A stretch of 64,000 bases of DNA from Manis javanica (GCF_040802235.1 NC_133174.1:138561213-138625212), one strand, 5' to 3'; shown: positions 1 through 11,507, counted from the first letter of the stretch. The notes: generated from the sequence alone by a model not told the origin. Numbers and translations are program-made.

Positions 1-640
1 GAAAACGGGGGACTGTCAGTAGCCAAGTTGATACATAAACCTGACTCTCACAGGGGTCTAATCAGTAGGAAAGCTGACAGAGAATTTGGACTTGGACCAG
101 GGGGTGCAGGGCCTGGGAATATGGCAGCTCCAGTGGCTACAGTCAGGTCCCTTTCCTGCCCTTCCCTCATTTGGTTCTCATGGTTCCTGTCTCAGCTTTC
201 CCAGGGCATCAGAAAGCCCACTCCCTTGCCGGGGAACTCTGAACAGGAGGGGCAGGCAGGATGTGCTGTGCAGAGGATGCCTTCTGTGTTATGCGACCTA
301 GATTCCTACCAGAGCTGGGCTTGCAGAAGCCATGACAGGCTGGGGATCGCACTCTGCTTTGGCCGCTGACTCACTCTGGGGTCTGGTGTCAGTCCCTGCC
401 TATCCCTAGTAATGATGAAGGGGGGACCCCATCTGGCTCCCAGTGGGGCCACATCAGGTGACCCGAGAGCCAGGGCAGTGCTCAGAGGCAAGGGTTCTGC
501 GCCTTATCTCTTCTCCTAAGTTGGTTACAGAGTAGCAGAGGAGAAGGCCACAAACCCAGTCAGCGAGATACCGCAGGAACAAAAGGTGCTGGGCCCAAGG
601 CTTGAGTCCAGGGAGGGCGTCTGTCTCCACCCCCGAGTCT
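1..640. other. FATE1 upstream flank, no gene recognised
   Basis: This is unique-looking mammalian sequence upstream of the first FATE1 coding exon. Open frames on both strands are short and overlap each other, with no recognisable product. A stretch around 595-603 only loosely resembles the steroidogenic factor 1 half-site known to matter for human FATE1, so I do not call it. Confidence 0.5.
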
Positions 641-757
641 GAATATATCTTCCCTGTGCTCCTACCCCTCCAAGAGCTGATTTTCCAAGTGCGTCCTCTG
701 TACTCTCCACTCCTTGCGCTTCCTTGGCTGCAGCTTACAACTAAACAACTGGTTACG
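641..757 (+). promoter_or_regulatory. FATE1: Putative FATE1 core promoter and 5' UTR
   Basis: An AT-rich TATA-like hexamer (TATATC, about 643-648) lies 110 bases before the FATE1 start codon and is followed by a pyrimidine-rich stretch. That spacing would allow transcription to start around 670-690 and give a short 5' UTR of 70-90 bases. This is inference from position and composition only. Another start site further upstream, or a noncoding first exon, is possible. Confidence 0.3.
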
Positions 758-854
758 ATGTCGGCAAATCCTGCTGTCATCAAGGAGGAGATGGAAATAT
801 CCATGGCTGAAGAGCCAGCTCCTGGAAGCTGTATGCCAACACAACTGGGAGCTG
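758..854 (+). CDS. FATE1: FATE1 coding exon 1
   Basis: This exon encodes the first 32 codons plus one base. It runs from ATG at 758 to a GTGAGG donor at 855. The acidic EEMEISMAEE run corresponds to the human EMEMSLAEE run. The rest has little recalled similarity to human, consistent with rapid evolution of this end. Confidence 0.88.
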
Positions 855-3800
855 GTGAGGAGCCCTTGAAGTGTCCCCTCCCTTGGGTGTCTGCTCCTGG
901 GCAGGTGTGCAGGAGAAGCTGTGTGTGTGACTGGGCGGACTTGCATATATATGCGTGTATGTGTTTGCACATATGTGTGGGTACCTGTGCCTGTCTTTGC
1001 CTTGGTGCATTTGTAACTATATGCATTTGTGGCTTGAGTGATGGGGTGCTGGGGGGAAAGGGCTTGGTAATGTGTGCATTTTGCAGCCTGCGAGGAAGGA
1101 GGATGGGAGCAGCATGTGTGGGCCTGTCTCCCCATCGCGCGAGCCACCACTGTGTCTATTGTAAACGATCCAGAGGGCTCAGTGAATGAGATCGGTCCGA
1201 TCACTTCTCTGTTTTCCTCTCCCAATGCCTTCTCTTTCAGAGTAAAACCTGACCTCCTTACCACAATCTGCAAGATCCGGTTGAGATCACCTCCTCAACG
1301 TATTTCAGGCTGCAGCACGGCAGCCCCCAACGGACGGGCTCTTTCTTCCAGCCTCTGTGCTTACTGCGCTCTCTGCCTGGTGGTGCTCTTCCCACAGATT
1401 ATCCAGGACTTGGCGTTTTTCTCTCTCAGATCTCTGCCTCGATGCTGCTTCTGACTGGTCTAGAAGCAGTCCCATTTTTGTGTCACGCTGCCGTGCCTTT
1501 ATCATTCTGGGAGCATTTATTACTTAATCTGCTCTGATGGGTTATTTTCTGTTTTGCCCCCTTACTCCCCTAAACGCACAGAGGCAGTCAGTTCCCTATT
1601 GCTGCAAGCTTGCCTCTTGGTCATTGCTCTCTCTCCAGCAACCTAGCCCAGAGCTTGGTCCTCAGTAAATACTTGCTATACTTTTGCACAGGTGAACAAA
1701 CTGAAGCCTGGGATCACCCAGTGGACCACAGTGAATGGGTGTTGAGTGAGTCCTAAGAAGTTTGGGGGCCCTACCCTCTTTCCGGTGTCCTGTGTCCAGG
1801 AAGCCTGGGTATTCCTAGGCCCTTGGTTCTTCTCTCTAGGAATGACAGAGCATGGATCCTGGCCCCCGAGTGCCCCTCAGCGGCGTCAGAAGCTGGAAGC
1901 AAAGGTTGCTGGCTTTGCTGCAGGCCAACCAGTTTGGAACATAAGAGCTGTCCGGCCCAGGAAAGTGGTACTGTAATGGGGCCCTTGGCATGTGGTGGCT
2001 GGGTGAGGATTGGGAATACTGGCTGGAGGGTCTTCAGCCTGACCTGATAGTGGCAGGTCGAGCAGGGCCAGATATTGAGTTGGCAGGGAGGAGGAAGCTC
2101 CTGTGTACCAGCCAGGCCAAAGAGGGCAGGGAGGCCCAGCAAGAGATCAGAGCCACCCTTTGGTGGGCTGGGACTTCAAACTTGGGAGCCCAGGATGCCT
2201 GAAGCACATATTGCTTGGGGAGTACATATGTACTTTACTCTGCAAAATTCTAGTGTGTGTGAAATGACACTTTCTTTTATTAATAACTGAGTATGTATTT
2301 TCTCTATATTTATATTCCTCTCTCTATATTGATATTATATATATATATACATAAATCTGCATCTCTGCATAGAAGTAAATATAAATTAAATTATATCTAT
2401 TTAATGTATCTGTCTCATGTCTGGGACAAGGATAAGGTAAGTGAGGTTCTTATGCTCCCAGACTGTTACGAAATCAAGTCAATTGAATCTGACCATTTTG
2501 CAGCCAGTCCTCTAAACTACAGTCAATGTGAGTTAGGGAATGTTCTAGAGAAAATGACACCTATACTGTTGCAAAAGATACTGGGAAAAGGCAGCCATTT
2601 TGGAAAGCAGAGTTGTCTGTTCTAGGGCATCATGTGAGCCTCCTCGTCCCACAGTTCCTGAGGGGTGAGGAAAGGGTTTAGAAACATGGTTGCTGTGCTG
2701 TTGTTGCAAAAGGCAACACAGTGGGAGAAGAGGGAGGCCTGACTGTCCTGGGTGGGATAAAGGCTGAAATGATTCTGCCCCCAGTGAATTAAAAGGAAAA
2801 GAGCTCCAGGTCACAGACTGCCTGGGAATTACAATAAGCCAGAAATATTAAAATAGTTTCCTGTGTACAACGGCTGAAGCCAAACCAAGCTGCTCCAGCC
2901 ACTGAGGCCCCAGCAAGCCCCGCATGTCCCTGAGAGTGAAGGGTGCAGGTGGGGGTCGAATCTCTGGGTCAGTTAAAGTCACGATGAGGAGCAGGGGAGC
3001 ACACTTTTGAAAAATAGAGTTGTGGTATTGAATTTAGAAATTAAGTTTAGATATTTGGAGTTAATAAATTTAATTTATCAATTCTATTTATTTATTTTTG
3101 AGTAAAAAAATAAACCACTGGAACTATTACTGCCTCTGAGAGAACCACAATATAAAAGGCCAAAAAGAGTTAATAATACTGTTCTGCTGATTTAGGGCAA
3201 AAAAATAGTGTCTTTTAAAAAGTGCATGAAAATAAAAATAACACTTTTTGAAATAGTAATGGAAGGAAGCTGGGTTTTACTGTTCATAGATTTTCCTATT
3301 CCCTGTCAAATTTACACAAAAGTCCTATGTTTGACAATGTACATAATTCTAAATTGAGGGTTTCTAAAATTAAACACAAAAAACAAGACAAGTGGTTTTG
3401 AACAATTACTATGATGGGTGTTGACAAAAGGTTATCATGGGCTTGCAGATGTTGTTCAATGAATTATTATATTGATGTGTTAAAAACAGTTCTCTCAAAC
3501 AAGGAGCCCTAGCCACCAATCACCCACCCTTACTTTGCCTTCAAATCACTCAGAAACACATTATGTCTGCCTGACCCCAATCTGTAGGAAGATCAAGGAG
3601 ATGGCGTGGAAGTTGTTCTAGGACAAACTCTTGATCAAATGACCCTGTATAGCCTGGGTCTTCTTGAAACTCATTGTCCTTTTAATGTGATTTTTGAGGT
3701 ATCTGAAGAAGAAGAGGAAAATAAAATGGTACAATTGTGAAGTACTGTTCACACACACACACACTCGCACAAAGTCACACCAGTACTGCAGCAATGTGCA

Positions 3801-5555
3801 CTTTGGGGAAAGACGAATTTTACGTTATTACAACAAATGGAGCCTGGCGGCCAAGTTCCCATGAAAATCCTTTACAAGGAAATCGATCCGCCTCGCTGCT
3901 GTTAAGAGCAGAGGAGGGCTGCAGGTCCTTCCCAGATGGCGGGCGACCCTCGGCTGTCTATGCCAGTGGGAGAGCCAAGACGGAACTGGGGGTCTTGGTG
4001 AGACCCCTGACGGCAGGTTCTGCTACGGCAGGGCTGGGGAGGAGCAGGCTGCTCACTGGGTCGTGATACTACCCCAGTGTCCCTGCAGCCTCTGGGCCTG
4101 GGTTCTCCCCGGATGAAAATGAAAGCTGTGGGGATGACTGGGCTTACCCTAAAAAGGAGGCTATGGTTTCCCGTAAGAAGAGAGGCTGCGGTTTTATCCT
4201 GACCTCCAACACTTCTTGAGTGTCTTTGGGAAGTGCATTCACCTTGCCAGGCCTCAATTTATTTGGCTTTAAAATTGAGGTTTTCCATTGTCCTTCAGTG
4301 GTCACTCAGACTCAGCTGATGTGTGACAGTACTGTACCTGTTCTTCCTTCACCACGGCCTGGACAGCCAGGAGCAACTGAGGAGCATGGTGTGGGTGGGC
4401 TGGTGGCAGGTGGCCAGCTTATGGGGTTCCCAGGCCCTTCTAGTGGTCTGAAGCTGCCAGCCCCTGATTTGGGAAGATCTGGCACCACGTGACTCCCGAG
4501 GGAGTGTACTATGGTCCTGGGCAAAGTGTGGGGAAGCCACTCAGCTGGGGCCGAACAGCCTACTTTAACCATTTTTTCCTTGGGGGACCCAGTCGCCAGT
4601 ACCCAGAATGCCGCGAGAAAAAGGCTTTGGTGATGCCCATTCCCAGCACTATCCTGGCAGCTTCCAATGCATGAGGTCCCGTCGTGAGCGGTAAGAAGGG
4701 TGCCAGGGACCCTGTGGGAGGAAAGCTGGAGCTCTCTGAGCAGGGACCAGGGCAGGCCAGAGGGGCCAGCAGGCTGACCAGCTGGGAAAGGGGTGTGACT
4801 GCTGGTCATGCTTTGCATGCTGGCACTCTGTTGTCTCCTTGCCATCACCCTGAGCCTCCTGGCCCCTTGCCCATCTCAGACTTCCAAATGCTCTGCCACC
4901 CCAGCCCTCAGGCCCCAGGATCTGCTTTGAAGGGAAGGGAAAGACTCAAGCCCAACAGAGTCACTGTCCGGAGAACCTTTCAACCTTACCTGCCTGCTCT
5001 TGTGGCCTTCCCGTGCTCCCTGCCAGGCCTGGCCTGGAGCCACCAGCAGCTCTGACCCTCTGTCTTTTCTTATTGCCCAGCAACATGGAGGTGGATAGGT
5101 TTGTAGAGATTAACATGGAAGGGCCGAATGCAGTGGAGATGGAAGTCATGAGGAAGGAGGTGAGCTTGTGCCGTGCCAGGGACCCACTTGGAGGGTGGAG
5201 GCCCAATCATGGTGCTTTGGGCTGGGTGAGGTCCCGCTCCCCTCCCCTTCCGTCCCAGCCCCATGGCTCTGCTATCTCATCTCCATGCCTAGCCCCAAGC
5301 CCCCCTCTCTCCCGGAGATGCTGGAAGGAAACAGAGAAAGAAGAGCTCCTTCCTGCTCTAACTGCCTACTTTTTCCCATGGGTGTGCCATGGCCTCGGCT
5401 CATGGACTCCTGGTCTCTGACAGCTGTGCACGGTCACCCAGCGTGTGAAGGCCCTGGAGGAGCAGAGCACCGCCTGGCACCACAGGGAAGTTCTGCTCTT
5501 CACCATGCTGGTGTCGGCCTGCATCGCCAACCTGTGGCTGTGGCTGAGCCAGTGA
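758..5555 (+). CDS. FATE1: FATE1, fetal and adult testis expressed 1 (spliced, five coding exons)
   Basis: FATE1 is a cancer-testis antigen of the outer mitochondrial membrane and mitochondria-associated ER. It is known to uncouple ER from mitochondria and to dampen calcium- and drug-induced apoptosis. I assembled it from exons 758-854, 1840-1964 (or 1967), 4593-4690, 5081-5159 and 5424-5555, which stay in frame and give 176 or 177 residues; human FATE1 has 183. Recognition rests on matching human segments from memory: the QKLE block in exon 2, the GDAH block in exon 3, EMEVMR in exon 4, and KALEEQ plus IANLWLW at the C-terminus. Residues about 115-147 look coiled-coil. A hydrophobic tail anchor spans about 156-174 and ends two residues before the stop, as expected for a tail-anchored protein. 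The N-terminal third is strongly diverged from human. The start ATG at 758 has a purine at -3 and begins the only frame that joins correctly to exon 2. Confidence 0.93.
1200..1690 (+). repeat. L2-type LINE fragment in FATE1 intron 1
   Basis: The stretch carries degenerate L2 3'-region wording, including a CTTGGTCATTGCT-type segment and the typical end resembling CCTAGCCCAGAGCTTGG followed by CTCAGTAAATACTTGCT. It is in the same orientation as the gene. Boundaries are approximate. Confidence 0.6.
1840..1967 (+). CDS. FATE1: FATE1 coding exon 2 (3' boundary uncertain by 3 bases)
   Basis: The acceptor is a pyrimidine tract ending TCTCTCTAG at 1839. The frame reads through RRQKLEAKVAG and VWNIRAVRPRK, matching human KKQKLEQKAAG and VWNMTATRPKK. 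Reading on would hit TAA at 1971-1973, so the exon must splice before that. Two donors keep phase 0: GTGGTA at 1965 and GTACTG at 1968. Both are weak, and they differ by one valine codon. Confidence 0.82.
2285..2400. repeat. AT-rich low-complexity tract with short TA repeat
   Basis: Intron 2 of FATE1 holds TCTCTATAT-type repeats and an uninterrupted (TA)n run around 2335-2350. It is a simple-sequence tract and no function is inferred. Confidence 0.7.
2820..3740. other. AT-rich block in FATE1 intron 2
   Basis: This stretch is markedly more AT-rich than its surroundings, with T-rich and A-rich runs around 3060-3110 and 3180-3250. No coding exon is visible. It probably derives from an old LINE or DNA transposon too decayed for me to name. 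Confidence 0.4.
3750..3765 (+). repeat. Short (CA)n microsatellite
   Basis: About seven CA units occur in intron 2 of FATE1, followed by an interrupted ACTCGCACAAAGTCACAC continuation. Confidence 0.8.
4593..4690 (+). CDS. FATE1: FATE1 coding exon 3
   Basis: The acceptor AG at 4591-4592 follows a T-rich stretch, and the donor is GTAAGA at 4691. The frame includes GFGDAHSQHYPGSFQ, matching human GHGDAHLQEYAGNFQ. The exon starts in phase 0 and ends after two bases of an arginine codon completed by exon 4. Its first residues (SPVPRM) line up with human QLPKPRM, with a small length difference. Confidence 0.85.
5081..5159 (+). CDS. FATE1: FATE1 coding exon 4
   Basis: It is bounded by acceptor TATTGCCCAG ending at 5080 and donor GTGAGC at 5160. 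It encodes a stretch ending in VEMEVMRKE, equivalent to human LEMEVMRRQ, which opens the coiled-coil segment before the membrane anchor. It returns the frame to phase 0 for exon 5. Confidence 0.9.
5424..5555 (+). CDS. FATE1: FATE1 coding exon 5 with tail anchor and stop
   Basis: The acceptor is CTCTGACAG ending at 5423. The 43 codons carry the RVKALEEQ coiled-coil segment, then the hydrophobic anchor containing SACIANLWLWL, then TGA at 5553-5555. This is the best-conserved part of the protein, matching the recalled human C-terminus at most positions. Confidence 0.93.
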   Translation: MCTVTQRVKALEEQSTAWHHREVLLFTMLVSACIANLWLWLSQ

Positions 5556-5965
5556 GGTTTCAATGCTGTGCCCCGAGCCCTCTCCCCCGCCACTCCTCCC
5601 CTTCTTCCCCTGAGCCGCCCTCGCCCGTCCTCCTTCTGGTCCCAGCAGCACCCTGCACTGTCAGGGCCATTTTCTGGCCCGGGGGAGGCCCTTGCTGCTG
5701 GGAGGTAGAGAATGCATGGTGCTCTGAATGGGCTGAGGGAGCCCCTTTGGAGGGCAAGCAGGGTAGCATCTGGTCCCTATGGTAAAACCAGCGGCAGGCT
5801 CCACAGTGACCATCTCAGAGCAGGGCTTTGCCACTGTCCTGTAGCAGCCCTTCTGTTCTATCTTCTGTGGCGGGGGCTTGGCTGTCTTCCCTGCTATCTT
5901 CCCTGCTGTGCAAGGGCTCTGCACAGACAACATGCTCAATAAAAGTTTATTGATAGCAGCAAACC
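5556..5965 (+). terminator. FATE1: FATE1 3' UTR and polyadenylation region
   Basis: About 400 bases of untranslated sequence follow the stop. A canonical AATAAA lies at 5938-5943, followed by GT-rich sequence around 5945-5980 that could serve as the downstream element. Cleavage is expected near 5960. The short 3' UTR fits a compact transcript. Confidence 0.8.
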
Positions 5966-6568
5966 TTGGTGTCTGAGTTACTTGTATTCAGGACTTACGT
6001 GGAGACAGTCCGTCTGCACAAAGGCCCTGCTGCTGGGACTGGGCTGATGCCCCCGGCCCAGGGTCCCAGGCAGGGGGCCTCCTTACATACAGCAGGGCTT
6101 GGCGAGGACTTTCCTGTGGGGCTCATGCCAGCAAGTGCTTGTGGGGAAGCAGTTCTACAGCAGCTTGTCCAGCTCAGACGTTGCAGAAACTCACTCAGAG
6201 GAAATCTCCCAGAAGGGACCAGAAGCCTTTCATTGGCCTAGGAGGAAACTGAGTCCCAGAAACGTGGAACATGGGCCTGGGATCATCTAGCAAGACCAGG
6301 ACAGGGCTGGGTCTAGGGTGGGTTCTCCTGTGTCCCCACCTAGGGCTCAGCCTGCTTCCTAAAGACTGGCTGGGGACAAGGTCTCGACTCAGATCTGGAG
6401 GCTGGATGGGAAGCCACATGGGGGTCGGGGTGGGGGGAAAGGAGGGTTTGGGACCCAGAATGTTCTCATTGGTTTTAGTGACCTTCCTCAACACCCCCAA
6501 ATCTGTCAAGGCTTCTCAGTCTTCAAAGGTGAAAGAGTGTGTTAGCCACTAGATATAAAATAAACATG

Positions 6569-6619
<51 letters not shown>

Positions 6620-9600
6620 AGAGACAGAGAGACAGAGAGACAGAGAGAGAGAGATGTAGAGAGGGACAGGGCACAGTGGGAGGAAAGGGAGGGAGAGAGA
6701 GACCATAGCCGTCAGGCCTGCTCTGCCCCCAGCAGCTCCTCTCTGGTCCTCCATGGCCCCGGGGCCCCTCCACTCCTGACTCTCCGGGGCCTATAATACT
6801 TCTGAGAGCAGGAAGAGGAACCTACTGTCAGCCTTGTGTGGCACCACACATGTGGCTGCTAAGGACCGAGACAAGGACACTTGGTGAAGGAACAGCTGGG
6901 AGATCCTCTCTGGTCCTGGGGCAGGGAGGATAATGGGGCGCCAGACGTAGGCCCTCTGCAGAAGGAGGGAGGGCAGGGCTCAGACGCGAGTGATTCTATT
7001 TAAGAGAGCCCAGAGGCCCGGTGAGAACCTGGAGCTCCCCGCCCCCTCCAGGTGGGCCTTGGAGCCCTGGGAGTTCCTGGTGCTTAGGAAGGAGGCTGCG
7101 GGACTTCCCGGCAGGCCACCCCAGCACTCCCTGAAGCCTCAGGACAAACCAGCATGTCGGCTTGCTGCCACTGCCAAAGCCCCCTCGGCCTTGGAGGGCT
7201 TGGAAGGCCAGCTAGGCAGAGCGGAGCACCCAGAGCTACGGATGTCAGAAGGCCTGCCATTGAGGGGCCCTCCTGAAGCCACCCCTCCCTTCTGCTCCAG
7301 CCAGCTGACTGCAGGCCGCTCCGAAGGACAGGCCTCCTGGCGGGCGGGCCAAGGCCTGCCCACTGGGACGTGGGTGTTCATGTGCGTGAGCAGACACTGA
7401 GGTGTTTGCAGAAAAAGTCTGGTTGAAAATATGTTATGCAACAAAGGTTCACCCTTGGGAGCAATTTAGCTGAGATGCAAACAAACAGTGTGGTGGCCCC
7501 CTGGAGAAATGGGTGAGCCTACCCCACACTAGCGTGGTTGCTTGGCTCTGCCTAGGCCAGCCTGTTCCCTCTTCAGGGGCCTCCAGAGGACAGAAGCTAG
7601 CTTCCAGTGCCTTTGGACCCCTGTCACCCAGCGGAAATAAAGGGCTGCCAGGATGGCTTCTGACCAGAGTCCCCAAGAGCAATTCTGGCCTGATTTCCTC
7701 CTGAAAGGAAGGCTAGCTCTGCGTTGGTCAGGCAGACTTGGAATTTAGGGCGTGCGCTCTATGGGCAAGCCTTCTGTATGAAAGTAAGTCCATTCTGACC
7801 ACTTCTTCTCCTGGTGCCCCTACTGCATACCAGAACATTGCATTTAAAAAATATTCAATTACACCAATCCTGCTTGATTATATCTTCCTGAAAAAGGTAA
7901 TATTATGGGTGTAACTCAGAAAGCCCCTTGTCTCCCAGTGTCAAGTGTCTATGCAGAACTGACTGCCATGGTTGGCTTGGCATGTATCCTTGCAAACTCC
8001 TCTGTCACCTGCAGATACAAATACCTGTATGTGCCCCAGGCTTTGTGCACAGGATCTCTTGTAAGCCACCCCACGTAGCCCACAGAGAGAGCAGCCAGGC
8101 TCTGGAGCCATGTGTGCAGGTGGGAAAAGCTGTAAGCCTCTGGTCATGCCTGCCTTGCTGGGCTGGCCCCAACCCTCACCCTCTCAACCCACCACTCCCT
8201 CTGCCCTGGCAGGGGCTGAAACTCAACAGCCCGGTTCTGTCTCAGGTTAGCTTCCCAGCAGCTGGGGTGGGGGGAAGGGGTGCAAAGGAAGGTAGGCATG
8301 TGGGGAGGGAGATGTAAGGGTACACAGAGGGGGACTCTGTCGTACCTGGGAGCAGCCAGAAATCCTGGCTTCTTGAGAAGGAGCTTATTTCCCTTCTGTA
8401 ACCCCAGCACTGATTGGAGGTCAACTTCAGGGAGTCCTGGAGGACAGGAAGGATTCCTCCCCAATGCTGCCCCACCCAGGCACAGCTCATCTCTCCCAGG
8501 TTTCTCTCTGGTTTGCCCTCCAGTCAGGTAGGGTGGCCAGGGCCGTGACGGAGGCTGGGAGACAGGGAAGGCGAGCTGGCGGCTCTGAGTCCCCAGACAC
8601 AAAGCCCTGAGTGGTGCATGCTCCCTGTAAAGAAGAGCTCCCCAGGGAGCTTGGGAGGGGCTGGGCAGACAAGCAGCTTCCTTAGCCAGGTAGCCAGCAT
8701 CCAGTCCTCACCTGCTGACGGCCTGGGGTGTGCAGGGCCCACAGCAAGAGGTCCAGGCCTCTAGCCAGCAGGCAGGACAGCTTGTCCAGTGGGCAGGTGA
8801 CCCCAGGCAGGGTCTCCAGCTTGCCTTAGCGGTGGGCATGAGCTCCTCGAGGCCACTGCCAGCCTGTCCTGCTGGTGTTCGGCAGTGCAAGGCAGCTCTC
8901 TGACTGGGAGGCTGCTAGCTGCTTGGGGGTTCAGGGACCCCATTGGCTTGGGGACAGGTGTACCAGGTCTCTGCTGGCTTCAGGTGCTGATGAGCTCTCA
9001 AGGACTTTACTCTGGAGGCTTCACGGACAGACCAACTCCATCTGTGGACAGACTGATGCTGACTATGGCCAGGGGACACCCTGCCTCTGAAGCCATCTGA
9101 TTGGTGAGGAGAAGGGCTGGAACTGGGCTGAGGTGGCCTCTGTGGCATAGGGGCTGGAGCCCATGAAAATGTGCAGGTCCTAGAGGCAGGCTGGACGTGG
9201 GCCTTTGCATACCTGGTCTGCCCTGGGAGCTGTGCGGGGAACCTGTGTCCTTCGTCAAAGCAGCTGAATGAAATCCCAGGGGCTCTAGGAGTATGAAGGC
9301 ACTGAGCGCCATGCTCGGCTTGCCTTTTTTCTCTCCTAGGAGGTGGCAGTGAGGGTGGCTGGAGAAGGCTTAGAGCAGAGGGGCCAAGGGGCCAGGGGAC
9401 TGCCTGGTCAGGCAGGGTTCAGAGGGAGAGAGGGAGGGGCCTGCGGGCCTCACTCTCTGTGGCCGCCTCTCCTGCCCACCTGGCCCAGCACAGGTACGGG
9501 CGCCCCAGCCGCGTGCGGCTCCACAGCTCTCTGCCTGTGAGGAGTAGCTGAGGTGGAGGGGAGCTATGTGGGGCTTCTCCCAGAAACCCTGCTGGCAGGG

Positions 9601-10080
9601 CAGCCTTCGCCTCCAGCCCTTCCAGCCACACACCGGCCTCGCCGGGAGAACCTTGAGGGAGAGCGCCCCCCTGTCATTAGAGCAAACGCATGTGCTGTGA
9701 AGTCTCTGGATGTAGATAGGCAGGCACCTGGTGTTAGGCTGGCCTATCGAGACCTCCTGCCAGTGTCTGCACCCTGCTGTCAGCAGAGCACAGGCAGAGT
9801 CCTTAGCACCACCTGTCCGATGGAGGCTTCTGGGTGGGGGCTGCCTTTGTCAGAAGGAGGGGCACTGAATGCTCAAACTGGGCACACGTGCTTCAAGCTG
9901 AGCCCCAACTGTGGTGGACAGGTGTGTACCTGATTGGCCATTAGGTGCCACGGTGGCCTCAAAATGCCAGGACCAGCCCTGGCTACACCCCACCAGACTC
10001 TAACATGAGATGGGTCTGGTGAGATCTGTAAGGTCTTTAAATGCCCAAGCAGAGTTTGGAATTTAGCATGTAGATGATCT
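5966..10080. other. FATE1-CNGA2 intergenic region, mostly unique
   Basis: Apart from the TG/GA microsatellite at 6570-6710, this is moderately GC-rich sequence in which I see no gene, RNA gene or clear repeat. Open frames here lack splice sites or protein-like composition. An ACCCTTGGGAG motif at about 7450-7460 loosely resembles an Olf/EBF site but lies 11 kb from the CNGA2 start codon, so no role is claimed. Confidence 0.5.
6570..6710 (+). repeat. Compound (TG)n / (GA)n microsatellite
   Basis: About 23 uninterrupted TG units (6570-6616) abut a purine-rich GAGACA/GA tract (6617-6660). A looser GGGA-rich stretch continues to about 6702. The two parts form one alternating-purine plus homopurine block of about 140 bases, likely to vary in length between individuals. 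Confidence 0.95.
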
Positions 10081-10084
10081 CCCC

Positions 10085-10450
10085 ATCCATTCAACAAGTA
10101 TCTGACACTATTCTTAGTGCTAGGGCCCAGCAGGGAATAAGGCGCACCTACCTGGTCCCTGCTCACGTGGATGGGACCATCTTGTGGGCGACAGACAGTA
10201 AGCGAGTATGTCATTCTCAAGAGATGATCAGCCTATGATATACATTAAGTGGTGAAAAGTGAACATGAAACAAGATGTGGAGTTGGGAAAGGGCAGGGCA
10301 AGTTCAGAGAGTTCATTCATTCACTTTCCAAATATGCATGTGCTTGTCACTGGGCCAGGCTCTGGGATTAATGCCTAAACAAGAAAGACAAGTCCCTTTC
10401 CTGAGAAAGCTGATTTCTAGGATGAGGACAGGTATCCATGGGTTTTAGCA
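10085..10450 (-). repeat. Two L2 3'-end fragments, antisense
   Basis: Two segments begin with CATTCAACAAG and CATTCATTCAC types and continue into the antisense L2 wording CACTGGGCCAGGCTCTGGGAT and AGACAAGTCCCTTTCCTGA. The second starts near 10310. Both are degenerate and short. Confidence 0.6.
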
Positions 10451-11154
10451 GCAGGAGTGATGGACAGATCTAGGTGCGGACTTACTGAATTCACCCGGCA
10501 GTGTGGAAGGTAGAGAATACGTAGGGCTGGGGTTCACAAGGCCTTGACAAGGGCTGAGGCCAGACCTGGGGCAGTGGCAGGCAGGATGGGCATAGGCGAA
10601 GGCCCTAGAGAGACGTTTCAGCAGTAGAACCGATGGGGTTTGGGGGATTCAGTGATGGCTCCTGGTTTCTGGGTAGAGCACACATGGGGAGAGATGTCCC
10701 TTTCTCAAGGTAAGGCACTGGGAAGATAGGAGCTGGGGCTGGGGTTGGAAGGTCAGTTTGGGACATGTTTTGTCCAGGGACCTAGTGACTGCCCTCAGGA
10801 GACAGAGATGGCCTGTGGGCACCTGGGGATGTGGACACAGGAGGGACTGCTCAGTGAGGGCAGCAGGGGCTGAGGGAGAAGCTACTATCTCTAAGGTTCA
10901 GACTGTCCCAGGAGGACCTGCCCCTGGGGTATGGCCTGAGTGTGGCTAATGTCAGATACGCTGCCATAGCCCCATCCTTGTCTGTAAAGAAATGAGCGTG
11001 CTTTGGCAAAAGGAGATGAGCTATGGCACGTTTCTGACGGGCGGTGTCTGCTCTCGAGGCTCCAGCCCCTTGCCAAGTAGTGACCAACCGTGCTGGTCTG
11101 CCGGGCCTCTGGGGAAAATCCCTGCCTCCTATGTGTCCCACCACAGATTTCACT

Positions 11155-11290
11155 CCTTCAACACATAATTGTTAAGCGTCTGTTTCACGAAGGCACTGGG
11201 CAGGAGCCTGACCTCAGGGTGGCCGGTGACAGCATCAAGGGCCTACTGACTGCCTACTGACTGCCTACTGGGTGCCGGGCATTCTGTCTG
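11155..11290 (-). repeat. L2 antisense fragment with internal 11-bp tandem repeat
   Basis: An antisense L2-like end begins with CTTCAACACATAATTG. At 11241-11272 the unit CCTACTGACTG repeats about three times, ending in CCTACTGGGTGCCGGGCAT, which resembles antisense L2 or MIR wording. The tandem copies look like local slippage. Confidence 0.5.
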
Positions 11291-11507
11291 CCTCCAGCTT
11301 GGGGCTGCCTACCCTCGGCTCCTGCCACTCTCCTTCACCACAGCTGGGCTCCCTCTGACTCTTCTCCCAGGCCTGGGGCCCAGGGGCTCACTGCAGCTTC
11401 AGCTCCATACTTGAAAGGCAGCCCCAAGAACGGCTGTGCCTGGCACACTTCTGGCCTAATTCTCCTCTTGGTCTCCTTCCAGGCTGGCCTTGTAGCTTAC
11501 GGTGCTT

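Noticed and set aside
6539-6796. Open frames with Val-Cys or His-Thr repeats
   Set aside because: They are translations of the TG microsatellite.
7449-7461. ACCCTTGGGAG as an Olf/EBF site for CNGA2
   Set aside because: The match is partial, it lies 11 kb from the start codon, and I could not locate the CNGA2 first exon near it.
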